From: Acidobacteriota bacterium
GTDB lineage: Bacteria > Acidobacteriota > Terriglobia > Terriglobales > Acidobacteriaceae
Direction of reading: 5' to 3'
Assembly (NCBI GenBank): GCA_021791875.1
Contig: JAJYVU010000010.1
Span: 23,656 to 87,655 of the forward strand
Length of the DNA: 64,000 bases
Part shown: piece after piece, positions 37,468-47,072 of the stretch
How positions within the stretch are numbered: position 1 is the stretch's first letter
Layout: every line of letters begins with the position of its first letter
The notes under the pieces: model-generated
Told to the model about the DNA's origin: nothing
Seen by the model: the letters and a program-made list of their open reading frames with translations, nothing else
Database searches by the model: none
Position numbers and translations under genes: made by a program

Positions 37468-38031
37468 CTACGCTTTGGATGAAGGAGTACTTGCGAATTT
37501 CCTGGACGGCGGGCTCACCTTCGGCACGAATGGCAACAGCCGCTCGACCAGCTTGCCTAAGGGAACGCCGTATGCCGGTCCGATTCCGTGGAGCTTCTCA
37601 ATCGGCGATGGGTAGCGTATCTCCCAGAAGTATGGATCGAAGATCTCCAGTGCACCTTCGACTGTCAGCCGTCCAGAACGCATGGGGAACCTATCCAAGA
37701 TAACTGCTTTTAAATCGAACCGCGCCTCGCGCGATGCAAACTGCCTTCCGAGCTTTAGTAGATGGTGACCCCATGCGCAGTTCGACTTCGTAAGCCCAAG
37801 CGCAGGATCAACGCTCCTCAGGCTTTTTGGGTCGAAAACGATACATCCCACACCTATAAGCGCTGCCTTCAAGTACATTTCTATCGCGCTGTGGGCTAAA
37901 ACCGAGGCCGGAAATGAAAGCGCCGGGTTTCCGGTCTGGAAAAGTGTTTGCGAACCCAAATAGTTGAACTGGGCATTGACCGCCCACGTAAAAGCGTCAC
38001 TTGCGTGCCCAGCGATCGGCGTGTATCCCAT
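37468..38031 (-). CDS. HEPN-like domain protein (tentative)
   Basis: A 187-residue protein. The first half resembles HEPN helices: FPASVLAHSAIEMYLKAALI, where a Glu and Lys on one helix face substrate in such domains, and later WGHHLLKLGRQFA. The R-x4-6-H RNase motif of toxin-type HEPN proteins is not clearly present. The C-terminal 40 residues are Pro/Ser/Lys-rich. By eye its base composition is less GC-rich than its neighbours, which hints at transfer. The ATG at 38031 has a good GGAGG site. It stands alone between kdgK and mtnA, with no partner antitoxin seen. The assignment is weak. Confidence 0.55.
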   Translation of the reverse strand: MGYTPIAGHASDAFTWAVNAQFNYLGSQTLFQTGNPALSFPASVLAHSAIEMYLKAALIGVGCIVFDPKSLRSVDPALGLTKSNCAWGHHLLKLGRQFASREARFDLKAVILDRFPMRSGRLTVEGALEIFDPYFWEIRYPSPIEKLHGIGPAYGVPLGKLVERLLPFVPKVSPPSRKFASTPSSKA

Positions 38032-38070
38032 GCTCGAATCCTCCGAAACCGAGAATCACTGCTCGCATCT

Positions 38071-39129
38071 TTACACCCCCACCTTCACCCCAGCCAGCTC
38101 CGCCAGCGCTTCCGGATACGGCGCCTTGATCACGCCCCGCTCGGTAATGATCGCCGTTACATACTCCGCCGGAGTCACATCGAACGCTGGATTCTCAATA
38201 TCGGCGTCGTGCGGCGTCAATTGCTTGCCGCCGTGGTGCGTCACCTCCCGCGCCGGCCGCTCCTCAATCGGAATGGCCTCGCCCGTGCGCGTTTCCATGT
38301 CAATCGTCGACCACGGAGCCGCCACATAAAACGGAATTCCATGCTCCTTGGCCAGCACCGCCACACCGTAGGTCCCGATCTTGTTCGCAACGTCGCCATT
38401 CGCCGCAATCCGATCCGCGCCCACCACCACCGCATGAATCTTCCCGCGCCGCATCATGCTCGCCGCCATGTTGTCGCAGATCACCGTCGTCGGAATCTTG
38501 TCGTGCAGCAGTTCCCACGCCGTCAGACGCGCACCCTGCAGAAATGGCCTTGTCTCATCGGCATAGACACGAATCTCCGCGCCGTTCTCCACCGCCGCCC
38601 GGATCACGCCCAGCGCCGTCCCATAACCGCATGTCGCCAGCGCGCCCGCATTGCAGTGCGTCAGCACGCCGCCCTGCTTCGGCAGCAACTCCGCGCCGTT
38701 CGCACCCATCGTCCGGCAGGTCGAAATGTCCTCGTCGTACATCTTCTGCGCTTCGGCAATCAGCGCCTCCTGAATTTGCGCGACGGTCGCTCCCGGCCTC
38801 GCCGCCAGATCGCCATACAGCTTCCGCATCCGGTCAATCGCCCAGAACAGGTTTACCGCTGTCGGACGCGTCGCAGCCAGCACGCGGCAAATCTCTTCAA
38901 ACTCCGGTGTCAGCGCTTCCACCGTCTTGGCCTGGCTCTGCTTCACGCCCAGCGCCACGCCCATGGCAGCCGATACTCCAATCGCCGGCGCACCACGCAC
39001 GACCATGGTCGTGATCACGTCGGCCACCTGCTCGTAACTGGTGGCGAGTACATAGGTCTCTTCAAACGGCAGCCGGGTCTGGTCGAGAAAATCGACGCCC
39101 GTATCGGTCCACTTCAGCGTAGGAATCAT
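38071..39129 (-). CDS. mtnA: S-methyl-5-thioribose-1-phosphate isomerase
   Basis: Methionine-salvage enzyme converting methylthioribose 1-phosphate to the ribulose form. The 352-residue protein carries [20 protein letters not shown], the catalytic cysteine in [19 protein letters not shown], and the catalytic Asp in [19 protein letters not shown]. It belongs to the eIF2B alpha/beta/delta-like superfamily; the Cys-Asp pair separates it from ribose-1,5-bisphosphate isomerase. It has a weak ribosome-binding site. No other methionine-salvage genes are in the window. A 510-bp gene-free gap lies upstream. Confidence 0.95.
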   Translation of the reverse strand: MIPTLKWTDTGVDFLDQTRLPFEETYVLATSYEQVADVITTMVVRGAPAIGVSAAMGVALGVKQSQAKTVEALTPEFEEICRVLAATRPTAVNLFWAIDRMRKLYGDLAARPGATVAQIQEALIAEAQKMYDEDISTCRTMGANGAELLPKQGGVLTHCNAGALATCGYGTALGVIRAAVENGAEIRVYADETRPFLQGARLTAWELLHDKIPTTVICDNMAASMMRRGKIHAVVVGADRIAANGDVANKIGTYGVAVLAKEHGIPFYVAAPWSTIDMETRTGEAIPIEERPAREVTHHGGKQLTPHDADIENPAFDVTPAEYVTAIITERGVIKAPYPEALAELAGVKVGV

Positions 39130-39639
39130 GCCTGAAGTTTAATGCAGACGCACCCACGAACCTAACCCGGCGGATCGCCACCCTCCGTACCGGCCGTCCG
39201 CGGGCAAAGGCAATTGCAACCCCACCGCAGGGAAGTTAATGAGAACCTGCACCCCGCTTCCGTGATGATCTCGGAGGCTTAGCTCCCCCGGCACACTGCC
39301 AAAGTTTCGCAACTAAAGTTCTTGCTACCCCATTTACTGATACCTACCCTGAAACCGCTATGTGCAACCAAAGTGTATTACCACGGTAATTACTCCGGCA
39401 GCCTGAAGCTCTCTTGCGACTGAAAAACAAGAATGCATATCAACTATTCGACAACATCTACAGCCTGCTACCATTTCCGTCCTTGACGACTCAGGACCTC
39501 AACCGTCATCCTGTTGCCGTACAGGAATAGAATCAGATATCTTCAGCTAGGTCGCTGATGTCCGCCCCGACGCTCCGGGGCTCGCAAAATCGAAAATCGC
39601 TCCCATGACAGGAGCGTACCTGCAAGTCAGAGAACGACG
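39130..39639. other. 510-bp gene-free region between divergent genes
   Basis: No plausible coding frame was found. The region is less GC-rich than its surroundings from about 39300 to 39540. It contains the palindrome at 39377-39390 and a 6-bp hairpin (CGCTCC against GGAGCG, 39598-39616) just before the zinc-ribbon gene. It must hold the promoters of mtnA and the downstream small gene. Confidence 0.6.
39377..39390. promoter_or_regulatory. Palindromic operator-like site
   Basis: ATTACC-AC-GGTAAT is a perfect 6+6 inverted repeat in the middle of the mtnA/zinc-ribbon gap, about 250 bp from either start codon. No regulator can be named. Confidence 0.35.
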
Positions 39640-39882
39640 ATGAAGCACTGCAAATTCTGCCAATCTCCAGACATATTCCGAGTAGCTCGCCAGGGTTTTC
39701 TCCAGAAGAAGATTTACAGCCTTTTCGGACGCTATCCATGGGAATGTCCGCATTGCCGGCGCATCAGCATCCTTGCCGACCGAGGAAACTCCAGGGGTAA
39801 CTACCGCCGGTCCAGCCGGCGGAAAACGGAAAGTACAGCTCCATTGGCCCGCCCGGTACAAGATTCTGCCTCCGAACAGTAA
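39640..39882 (+). CDS. Small zinc-ribbon protein
   Basis: An 80-residue protein with two CxxC knuckles, CKFC (residues 4-7) and CPHC (residues 36-39), separated by a basic/aromatic linker (FLQKKIYSLFGRYPWE). This arrangement would bind one zinc ion. The C-terminal half is Arg/Ser-rich and likely disordered. Short proteins with a similar R-K-I-x-S-L-F-G-x-x-P-W-x-C spacing are, I believe, common in acidobacteria, but the role is unknown. The ribosome-binding site is poor. The start is the first ATG before the Cys pair. Confidence 0.62.
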   Translation: MKHCKFCQSPDIFRVARQGFLQKKIYSLFGRYPWECPHCRRISILADRGNSRGNYRRSSRRKTESTAPLARPVQDSASEQ

Positions 39883-40049
39883 CCGCAATCCATAGAACAA
39901 TCCCGGCAAACTCTTCTCAGGAAAATCCCCCTGCCATCTGCGGCTCGTGCCCCTGTGACAACCACTTTTCTTTCAGGATCGCCCACTCTCTTTTCGTGCC
40001 TTACCACGCCAACCGAATGTCACCATGGATAATCGAAGAGAGGTGCCCG

Positions 40050-40721
40050 ATGCACGCACTTGAGTCATGGGATGCGCAACTGGTGCGGATCGTGGATGCA
40101 GCAACCGCCAGAGCACAGGCCGTCTCGGGTCACTGGCTCGCCTGCCATCCCGGATGCACCCAATGCTGCCACGGCGTTTTCTCCATCTCGCAGATGGATG
40201 CGATCCGCCTGCGTCGTGGCCTCGACGAACTTGCCGGGACCGATCCCATGCGGGCCTCGGCCGTCATCGATCGCGCCCGTCAAGCCGTCTCCCGGCTCTC
40301 CCCCGAATTTCCCGGCGATCCTGCCACCGGCATCTTCGCCGAATCCGACCCCGCCTTCGAAGACCGCTTTGATGCCTTCGCCAACGACGACCCCTGCCCG
40401 GCGCTCGACCCTGAAAGTGGCCTCTGCGACCTCTACTCAGCCCGTCCTATCGCCTGCCGCACCTTCGGTCCGCCGCTCGAAACCAGAGGTGGATTCGCCG
40501 TCTGCGAGCTCTGCTTCGTCGGCGCTACCCCGGAAGAAGTAGCTCGTTGCGCGGTTTCGCTCGATGAAGCCGGCGCACTGGAAGAAAAGCTGACCGCTGC
40601 GGCCGAACAGCTCTCCGCCCGCACCGGCTCCACCCTCGTCGCCTTCGCTCTCGCCCGGGAATTGCCGCGAAGCAGCCCCGACTTGTCCTCCGGCCTGCAA
40701 CCGCCGCCCGAAAGTGAATAG
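40050..40721 (+). CDS. YkgJ family cysteine-cluster protein
   Basis: A 223-residue protein with the pattern of YkgJ/CxxCxxCC zinc- or iron-binding proteins. HPGCTQCCHGVFSISQMDAI carries the first three cysteines. PCPALDPESGLCDLYSARPI and ACRTFGPP carry the next three, followed by CELCF. The function is unknown; some relatives are described as Fe-S proteins. The ATG at 40050 with AGAGGTG upstream is preferred over the open frame from 39996. The 101-bp repeat (copy B) begins 22 bp after its stop. Confidence 0.8.
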   Translation: MHALESWDAQLVRIVDAATARAQAVSGHWLACHPGCTQCCHGVFSISQMDAIRLRRGLDELAGTDPMRASAVIDRARQAVSRLSPEFPGDPATGIFAESDPAFEDRFDAFANDDPCPALDPESGLCDLYSARPIACRTFGPPLETRGGFAVCELCFVGATPEEVARCAVSLDEAGALEEKLTAAAEQLSARTGSTLVAFALARELPRSSPDLSSGLQPPPESE

Positions 40722-40743
40722 CGGCCTCTGGAGTTATGTCCCC

Positions 40744-40844
40744 TATCGGTATAGACCGAAGAGAGAATCTCAACGCAGCTTTTCCGTTAAGAAATGCTGC
40801 GCTTGGTTGAATTCAGAAAGTTCACAGGAATAGGGGAAATGCTC
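40744..40844. repeat. 101-bp intergenic repeat, copy B
   Basis: The second copy of the element at 33037-33137, in the same orientation and also between convergent genes (YkgJ-like and acyltransferase). The central stem is kept: GCAGC pairs with GCTGC here, where copy A has GTTGC, still pairable through G-U. The last base touches the stop codon of the acyltransferase gene. Confidence 0.85.
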
Positions 40845-41899
40845 TAAGTCGTCATCGCCACCACCTCCGCTGCCGCATGCGGTCGCCGGAAGATCCGGTC
40901 CCGCAGCCGCAGCATCGGCCGCTCCACCAGGTAGTACGACCCGCACGCCGCCGCCAGCGCAAATCCCAGGTTGTAAGGGAAGTCAAACCAGATATGCCCC
41001 GGATTCGCCGTCCCCGCGGGATTCATGAACGGCATCTGCCACAGGTAAAGACTGTAGGAAATCCATCCCAGCCACACCACCGGCGCCCAGTTCAGCAGGC
41101 GGTATTCCTTGCGCATGCAGTGGTCCACCAGCAGCGCAATGCAAAGATTGCGAGGTGTCTGCAGCAGGAGCGGATACACGCCAAATGGAAACCGGAATTC
41201 ATTCGCTGCCAGCGTGAAAAGAACCAACGGTACAATCCAGCGGTCCACCAGCCGCGCCGGAATCCGCTCCCGCCACAGCGCCAGCAGGCACCCGGCCGCC
41301 AGCGCATCTTCCACGCAGGGAAAGCAGTAAAACATGATGCTATGCAGTCCGACAAAGCGGAAAAGTACCCGAAACAGCGGCGCCGCTACAATTGCCCCGA
41401 TGGCAATCCGCGTTCTCTGCTTCCAGAAGAAAATCAGCGCTGCCGGCCACAGCAGGTAAAACTGCTCCTCCACGCCCAGCGACCACAAATGCAGAATGTC
41501 CCACGGCCGGTGCCGCATAAAGTCCATGCCATAGAGCCACGCCGCCAGCAGCGGACCCTTGGCAATCGTGTGCCATTCCACGATCGTGATCACCAGCAGG
41601 AACGTGTATGCTGCCGGAAAGATGCGGAACGCGCGCCGCACATGGAATTTCCCCAGCGAAATCCTTCCGGTCTTCTCACGCTCCCGCATCAGCAGCGTCG
41701 TGATCAGATAGCCCGAAATCACAAAGAAGATGCTTACGCCAAGCTCGCCATGTCGCAGCCAGAAATTCCCATCCACCCGCTCCATCGCCGAACTCCACGA
41801 AAAGCCATGCGTCAGCGATACGTGAGACAGCAGTACCAGCAGGATTGACACCGCACGCAACCCATCCAGGGACGGAATTCTATTTGCGCTTCGCTCCAT
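40844..41899 (-). CDS. Acyltransferase 3 family membrane protein
   Basis: A 351-residue integral membrane O-acyltransferase of the OafA/NodX type, which usually acetylates lipopolysaccharide or exopolysaccharide. It starts with RIPSLDGLRAVSILLVLLSH, the family's first helix with the active His. GVSIFFVISGYLITTLLMRE, LWSLGVEEQFYLLWPAALIF and the C-terminal VERPMLRLRDR are also typical. About ten membrane helices are expected. There is no C-terminal SGNH domain. It is convergent with the YkgJ-like gene and divergent from hmgA. Confidence 0.9.
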   Translation of the reverse strand: MERSANRIPSLDGLRAVSILLVLLSHVSLTHGFSWSSAMERVDGNFWLRHGELGVSIFFVISGYLITTLLMREREKTGRISLGKFHVRRAFRIFPAAYTFLLVITIVEWHTIAKGPLLAAWLYGMDFMRHRPWDILHLWSLGVEEQFYLLWPAALIFFWKQRTRIAIGAIVAAPLFRVLFRFVGLHSIMFYCFPCVEDALAAGCLLALWRERIPARLVDRWIVPLVLFTLAANEFRFPFGVYPLLLQTPRNLCIALLVDHCMRKEYRLLNWAPVVWLGWISYSLYLWQMPFMNPAGTANPGHIWFDFPYNLGFALAAACGSYYLVERPMLRLRDRIFRRPHAAAEVVAMTT

Positions 41900-42065
41900 G
41901 CGGCCTGTCTCTCCGGCGTCTGAGATTGTGCGGTTTCGAACCGAATTTCCGCCCCAGACTATCAGGGCCGGGCACCGCCTGCCAGCCTTCTGCCGGCCCC
42001 TCGGTTGCCAACTTCGTTTCAGATGGTTAGCTTAGAGTGTTTCGCGCAACGCTGGAGGTGCTCAC

Positions 42066-43370
42066 ATGTCTGATTCGCTGCTCTATCAGTCGGGATTCGC
42101 CAACGAATTTGCCACCGAAGCCGTCAAAGGCGCTTTGCCGCACGGGCAAAACGCTCCCCAGAAGACCCCTTACGGCCTCTACACCGAGCAGATTAGCGGC
42201 ACCCCTTTCACCGCGCCCCGCACCACCAACCGACGAACGTGGACCTACCGGATCCGGCCCTCCGTCACCCACAAGCCCTTCGAGGAAATTCACTCCGGCC
42301 TCATCCGTGGCGGCCCGTTCACTGAGCTGCCCACCCCGCCCACGCAATTCCGCTGGAATCCTCTGCCCATCCCCGAACACCGCACTGACTTCGTCCAGGG
42401 CATCGTCACCATGGGCGGCGGCGGCGATCCCGCCTTCCAGACCGGCGTCGCCATTCACATCTACGCCGCCAACGCCAGCATGGAGCGCCGCTTCTTTTAC
42501 TCCGCCGACGGCGAACTCCTCATCGTCCCGCAACTGGGCTCTTTGCTCCTGCAAACCGAGATGGGTTTGCTCCACGCCGCTCCCGGCGAAATTGCCGTCA
42601 TCCCGCGCGGCATCAAGTTCCGCGTCGAACTGGAAGAAAGGCAAGCCCGCGGTTACATCTGCGAGAATTACGGCCTCCCGTTTCGGCTGCCTGACCTCGG
42701 CCCAATCGGCGCCAACGGCCTTGCCAATCCCCGCGACTTTCTAGCCCCGGTTGCCGATTTTGAAGACCTCGATGGCGACTTCCGTATCGTCAGCAAATTC
42801 CTCGGCCGGCTCTGGGAAGCCGAAATCGACCATTCGCCCCTCGACGTCGTCGCCTGGCACGGCAACTACTACCCCTACAAGTACAATCTCAATCTCTTCA
42901 ACTGCATCAATAGCGTCAGCTTTGACCACCCTGACCCATCCATCTACACCGTGCTCACCGCGCCATCGGCCGTTCCCGGCACGGCCAACTGCGACTTCGT
43001 CATCTTCCCGCCGCGCTGGATGGTCGCCGAGCACACCTTCCGTCCACCCTGGTTCCACCGCAACATGATGAACGAGTTCATGGGCCTCGTCTTCGGACAA
43101 TACGACGCCAAGGCAGAAGGATTCGTTCCCGGCGGCGCGAGCCTGCACAACTGCATGAGCGGCCACGGCCCAGATGCTGAAACCTGGGAAAAAGCAACCG
43201 TTGCCGACCTAAAGCCCGTCTATCTTCCGGGGACGCTCGCATTCATGTTTGAGACACAGATGGTCGTGCGTCCCACCCGTTTCGCTCTGGAAACACGCGT
43301 CCTCCAGCACGAGTACTACGAGTGCTGGCAGGGCTTGAAAAACAATTTTCGCGAGGCAGTCAAACCATAA
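42066..43370 (+). CDS. hmgA: Homogentisate 1,2-dioxygenase
   Basis: Iron-dependent ring cleavage of homogentisate to maleylacetoacetate in tyrosine/phenylalanine degradation. The 434-residue protein starts with [16 protein letters not shown] and has [20 protein letters not shown]. The iron-ligand region is [20 protein letters not shown], and [15 protein letters not shown] follows. The length matches the family. The ATG at 42066 has a strong GGAGGTG site. The fumarylacetoacetase gene follows 57 bp downstream; a maleylacetoacetate isomerase is not in the window. Confidence 0.97.
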   Translation: MSDSLLYQSGFANEFATEAVKGALPHGQNAPQKTPYGLYTEQISGTPFTAPRTTNRRTWTYRIRPSVTHKPFEEIHSGLIRGGPFTELPTPPTQFRWNPLPIPEHRTDFVQGIVTMGGGGDPAFQTGVAIHIYAANASMERRFFYSADGELLIVPQLGSLLLQTEMGLLHAAPGEIAVIPRGIKFRVELEERQARGYICENYGLPFRLPDLGPIGANGLANPRDFLAPVADFEDLDGDFRIVSKFLGRLWEAEIDHSPLDVVAWHGNYYPYKYNLNLFNCINSVSFDHPDPSIYTVLTAPSAVPGTANCDFVIFPPRWMVAEHTFRPPWFHRNMMNEFMGLVFGQYDAKAEGFVPGGASLHNCMSGHGPDAETWEKATVADLKPVYLPGTLAFMFETQMVVRPTRFALETRVLQHEYYECWQGLKNNFREAVKP

Positions 43371-43427
43371 CTGGAGTGGCTCTCAGAACATCTCCCCCGT
43401 AGCACCGCCCTCGCTCTAGGAGTGTTC

Positions 43428-44708
43428 ATGACCGTTCAACGAAGCTGGATTGCTGAGGCCAATGATCCTGCCACCGGCTTCCCGCTGGCCAATCTGCCTT
43501 TTGGCGTCTTCCTGCGTGCTCACGACCGTCACCTCGGCATTGCCATTGGTGACAGCATCCTCGACCTCCGGGCCTGCGTCGACCTCGGTTACTTCGACCA
43601 GCTCCCGCAGCGCCTGCGCGACGCCTGCTGGCAACCCACGCTCAACAACCTCATGAGCCAGGGCCGCGCCGCATCTCGCGCCGTGCGCGAAGCCGCCATG
43701 CAGATCCTCGCCGAAAACAGCGCTGCCCGCGACAACCGTCTCCTTATCCCGCAGGCCGGTGCCAGCATGCTCCTGCCGGTAGAAGTCCCCGACTATACAG
43801 ACTTCTACGCATCCATCCACCACGCCACCCGCGTTGGCCGCCTTTTCCGGCCAGACAATCCTCTGCTGCCCAACTACAAATACGTTCCCATCGGTTATCA
43901 CGGCCGCGCCTCATCCATCGTCGTCAGCGGAACCCCCATCCGCCGTCCCAGCGGTCAGCTCAAGCTTCCAGATGTCCCCGCGCCGGTCTTCGCACCTACC
44001 CGCTCCCTCGACTACGAACTCGAAGCAGGCTTCCTCATCGGGCAGGGAAGCACACATGGCGAGCCCGTTCCCATCGACCAGGCAGACGATCATATCTTCG
44101 GCTTCTGCCTCGTCAACGACTGGTCCGCGCGCGACATCCAGTCATGGGAATACCAGCCCCTGGGCCCATTCCTCGCCAAAAGCTTCGCCACCACCATCTC
44201 TCCATGGATCGTCACCCTCGACGCCCTGGAACCATTCCGCGTTCCCGGCCTCGAGCGGCCCGCGGGCGATCCCGGACCGCTGCCGTATCTCGCCGGCGAA
44301 GCCGACCGCACCCGCGGCGCCTTTGATATCCAGATGGAAGTGTATCTGCACACGTTACAAATGCGCGCCGCGAACAAGCCGCCCGTGCGCCTCAGCCACT
44401 CCAGCCTCAGGCATTTGTACTGGACGCCGGCACAAATGCTCGCGCACCACACCAGCAACGGCTGCCCCATGCGCCCCGGCGATCTGCTCGCTTCGGGCAC
44501 GGTCTCCGGCCCGGAAGATTCCTCGCGTGGATGCCTGCTCGAAATCACCGAACGCGGCGCAAAGCCCCTCACGCTGCCCGACGGCGAAGTACGCACCTTC
44601 CTCGAAGACGGCGACGAAGTCATACTGCGCGCCTGGTGCGAGAAACCCGGTCACCCGCGCATCAGCTTCGGCGAGTGCCGCGGCGCCATCCTGCCCGCAT
44701 CCTCATAA
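43428..44708 (+). CDS. fahA: Fumarylacetoacetase
   Basis: Hydrolyses fumarylacetoacetate to fumarate and acetoacetate, the last step of the homogentisate pathway. The protein (about 426 residues) has the N-terminal SH3-like domain and the catalytic domain with VPDYTDFYASIHHATRVGRL, YHGRASSIVVSGTPIRRPSG, LDYELEAGFLIG, GFCLVNDWSARDIQSWEYQP and ASGTVSGPEDSSRGCLLE. The ATG at 43428 follows GGAG and is preferred to a GTG two codons earlier. With hmgA it forms a two-gene unit. Confidence 0.97.
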   Translation: MTVQRSWIAEANDPATGFPLANLPFGVFLRAHDRHLGIAIGDSILDLRACVDLGYFDQLPQRLRDACWQPTLNNLMSQGRAASRAVREAAMQILAENSAARDNRLLIPQAGASMLLPVEVPDYTDFYASIHHATRVGRLFRPDNPLLPNYKYVPIGYHGRASSIVVSGTPIRRPSGQLKLPDVPAPVFAPTRSLDYELEAGFLIGQGSTHGEPVPIDQADDHIFGFCLVNDWSARDIQSWEYQPLGPFLAKSFATTISPWIVTLDALEPFRVPGLERPAGDPGPLPYLAGEADRTRGAFDIQMEVYLHTLQMRAANKPPVRLSHSSLRHLYWTPAQMLAHHTSNGCPMRPGDLLASGTVSGPEDSSRGCLLEITERGAKPLTLPDGEVRTFLEDGDEVILRAWCEKPGHPRISFGECRGAILPASS

Positions 44709-44787
44709 ATCACCGCAGGAAGCAGCAAAACAGTCTTCGCTGCTGACAAGCGAAAACCCCACCCAAAGCCATGCACAACTTTGCTCT

Positions 44788-45237
44788 TCATCCCGGCGGG
44801 AAAAAATGGCGAAATAGAATCCCGCAGGCCAGGATGCCAATTCCGAAACACCCAAAAAGCACTGGCAAAAACCACAGCGCCCCAAACGAATCCAGCATCG
44901 CGGTCTCAGGGTGGCCGGGCTCATACAGGACCGGGATGCTCTGCCCGACCGTATACTCCGGTGGATTCGACGAGAAATTCGATATCGTCGAGTAGACCAT
45001 CCCACTCTTCGCTGTGTACTGGAAATCCGGAGTGTATCTGACCCTGCCCTTGGAATCCATACTCGGGATCAGCCTCACGACCTTACCAGTGGTACGCACT
45101 CCGCGCACAAGCAGGATGCAGCTGTGAACCGTAAGCCCCGCTGTCACGATCAGGAACGCTACACCCACAATCAGGCTGGACCAGATTACGCTCCTGCGCC
45201 GCAAGGAAACTGATTTCCCGATCAACGTGCCTTCCAA
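44788..45237 (-). CDS. DUF3592 family membrane protein
   Basis: A 149-residue protein with two membrane helices (about residues 17-43 and 119-143) and a soluble loop between them. The loop has the DUF3592 pattern TTGKVVRLIPSMDSKGR, YTPDFQYTAKSGMVYST and SIPVLYEPGHPETAMLDSF. The function of the family is unknown. The start appears to be TTG at 45237, preceded by GGGGGAA. It converges with fahA and has no operon partner. Confidence 0.8.
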   Translation of the reverse strand: MEGTLIGKSVSLRRRSVIWSSLIVGVAFLIVTAGLTVHSCILLVRGVRTTGKVVRLIPSMDSKGRVRYTPDFQYTAKSGMVYSTISNFSSNPPEYTVGQSIPVLYEPGHPETAMLDSFGALWFLPVLFGCFGIGILACGILFRHFFPPG

Positions 45238-45378
45238 ACGAATTCCCCCAAAGCGTCGGCGATATGGCTGCCGCCATCGAATGACAGCAGCATCGCAGAG
45301 GAAGGGAGTCCATCACAACGTAAAAATTCAGGGGCGCCCAGAAGCGCCCCCAATCACTCCAGTCCCGGCCGGCCAGCC

Positions 45379-46872
45379 CTACACGTCCAGCCTGCCTGAC
45401 GCGGCCACCCTCCCGTACCAGTGGCCCGAATCCTTGATCGTCCGCTTCTCTGTCCTGAAGTCGATATACGTCATCCCGAACCGCTGGCTGTAGCCTTCAG
45501 CCCACTCAAAGTTGTCCAGAATGCTCCATGCGTGATACCCGCGCACCTTCGCCCCGTCCCGCATCGCCCGCGCCAGCTCGGCCAGGTGCTCGCGGTAGAA
45601 CGTTGTCCGCCGCGCATCCGGCACCCGCTCCGGATCATTCGACAGCGGAGCATCCGAGTACGCGCATCCATTCTCCGTGATCTCAATCGGGAGCTTGTAC
45701 GTCTTCCACATCTGCATCACAATGTCGTACATCCCGCGCGGCCACACCTCCCACCCGTTGTAGGTGATCGGTCCCCGGTGCGGCATCACGGCGTTGAAGT
45801 TCTCGCCAAACTCCGCGCCCTTGGCATACGACACAATGTGCCGGTTGTAATAATTAATGCCCATCCAGTCGAGCTTGGCCTTCATGATCTCGCCGTCGCC
45901 CTCCTGGAAGCCCATCTCCTTGTATGGAATCCCACCCACAAACGCATCTGGGTAGCGCCCGTACAGCGCCGTATCGAGAAAGTAGACATTGTTGATCGCG
46001 TTGAAGCGTTTCGCCGCGGCAATATCCTCAGGGCTGTCCGTCGCCGGCGCGCCCGGAGACATGCTGAACGCCGTCCCCAGCTTCGCCTTCGGCGATACCG
46101 CCCGCATGGCACGGTACGCCTCACCCTGCGCCAGGTTCACCGTGTGTGCCGCCTTCAGAAACCGATCGATCCCCGTCAGCCCCGGCGCATGAATCCCAAT
46201 CCCATATCCCAGGAACGTAAACACCCACGGCTCGTTAAAGATTGCCCACGTGTCCACTCGGTCGCCCAGCGCTTTCGTCACTATCCCGGCATAATCGGCA
46301 AAGTGCTTGTAGAGGTCCCGATTCGGCCATCCGCCCTGATCCTCTAATGCCTGTGGCAAATCCCAGTGGTACAGCGTGCACATCGGCCGCAGATTCGCCT
46401 TCAGCATCGCGTCCACCACTCTGCTGTAGTGATCCAATCCCTTCTGATTCACCTTGCCCGTGCCCAGAGGCTGAATCCGCGGCCAAGAAACCGAAAATCG
46501 CACGCTCTTCTGGTTCAGCTGCTGCATGATGGCAATGTCTTCCGGATACCGGTAATACGAGTCGCACGCCACATCGCCGGTGTCGCCGCCCTTGATGTTC
46601 CCCACCACATGCGAAAACCGGTCCCAGATCGACTCGCCCTTGCCGTCCGCCGTCCACGCACCCTCCACCTGGTAAGCCGCTGTCGCCGTGCCCCAGTAAA
46701 AATCCTTCGGAAATTGTGCGGCCTTGATCTCTGCCTCGGAAATGCTTCCCGGCGGCGGCAGTGCCGGTCCGTGCGGAGGCCACTGCATTTGCGCCCCAAG
46801 CATATAGCGTGAAAACGTCATCCCGCCCATCGCGGCGAGCGAACTGTTGATCAAAAACTGGCGCCGGTTCAT
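45379..46872 (-). CDS. GH1 family beta-glucosidase with Tat signal
   Basis: A 497-residue glycoside hydrolase family 1 enzyme that would cleave terminal beta-glucosides. The catalytic acid/base Glu lies in FNEPWVF and the nucleophile Glu in ITENGCAYSD. The N-terminal signature FPKDFYWGTATAAYQVEGAW and LYHWDLPQAL are intact. Unlike most GH1 enzymes it begins with a twin-arginine signal (MNRRQFLINSSLAAMGGMTF), so it is probably exported folded to the periplasm. The ATG at 46872 follows GGAGG at 8 bp. A LacI regulator lies upstream on the same strand with a candidate operator between them. Confidence 0.94.
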   Translation of the reverse strand: MNRRQFLINSSLAAMGGMTFSRYMLGAQMQWPPHGPALPPPGSISEAEIKAAQFPKDFYWGTATAAYQVEGAWTADGKGESIWDRFSHVVGNIKGGDTGDVACDSYYRYPEDIAIMQQLNQKSVRFSVSWPRIQPLGTGKVNQKGLDHYSRVVDAMLKANLRPMCTLYHWDLPQALEDQGGWPNRDLYKHFADYAGIVTKALGDRVDTWAIFNEPWVFTFLGYGIGIHAPGLTGIDRFLKAAHTVNLAQGEAYRAMRAVSPKAKLGTAFSMSPGAPATDSPEDIAAAKRFNAINNVYFLDTALYGRYPDAFVGGIPYKEMGFQEGDGEIMKAKLDWMGINYYNRHIVSYAKGAEFGENFNAVMPHRGPITYNGWEVWPRGMYDIVMQMWKTYKLPIEITENGCAYSDAPLSNDPERVPDARRTTFYREHLAELARAMRDGAKVRGYHAWSILDNFEWAEGYSQRFGMTYIDFRTEKRTIKDSGHWYGRVAASGRLDV

Positions 46873-46966
46873 AAGCAAATCCTCCAGATCGCGAGACAGT
46901 CAGCAGTCAATTACCCCCAACCCTGTCTTTCGCTGTTCCATGAAGCAGATGAATTCGTGGTGCCAG

Positions 46967-46980
46967 CAAAATCGATTGAG
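46967..46980. promoter_or_regulatory. Candidate LacI-type operator upstream of the beta-glucosidase gene
   Basis: CAAAATCGATTGAG is an imperfect palindrome with the perfect core AATCGATT and the central CG typical of LacI-family operators. It lies 95 bp upstream of the beta-glucosidase start codon and downstream of the LacI gene. Confidence 0.35.
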
Positions 46981-47072
46981 CACGGTAGTTCGCGGTCACC
47001 GTCCGGCATGGTAACCCATCACTGGGACAACTCGCAAAGATGTTTTTTCCTGAGTGAAGAAAGCAGCCTGCG

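Noticed and set aside
37468..38031. Toxin of a HEPN/MNT pair
   Set aside because: The R-x4-6-H motif is not clear and no nucleotidyltransferase gene adjoins it, so only a HEPN-like label was kept.
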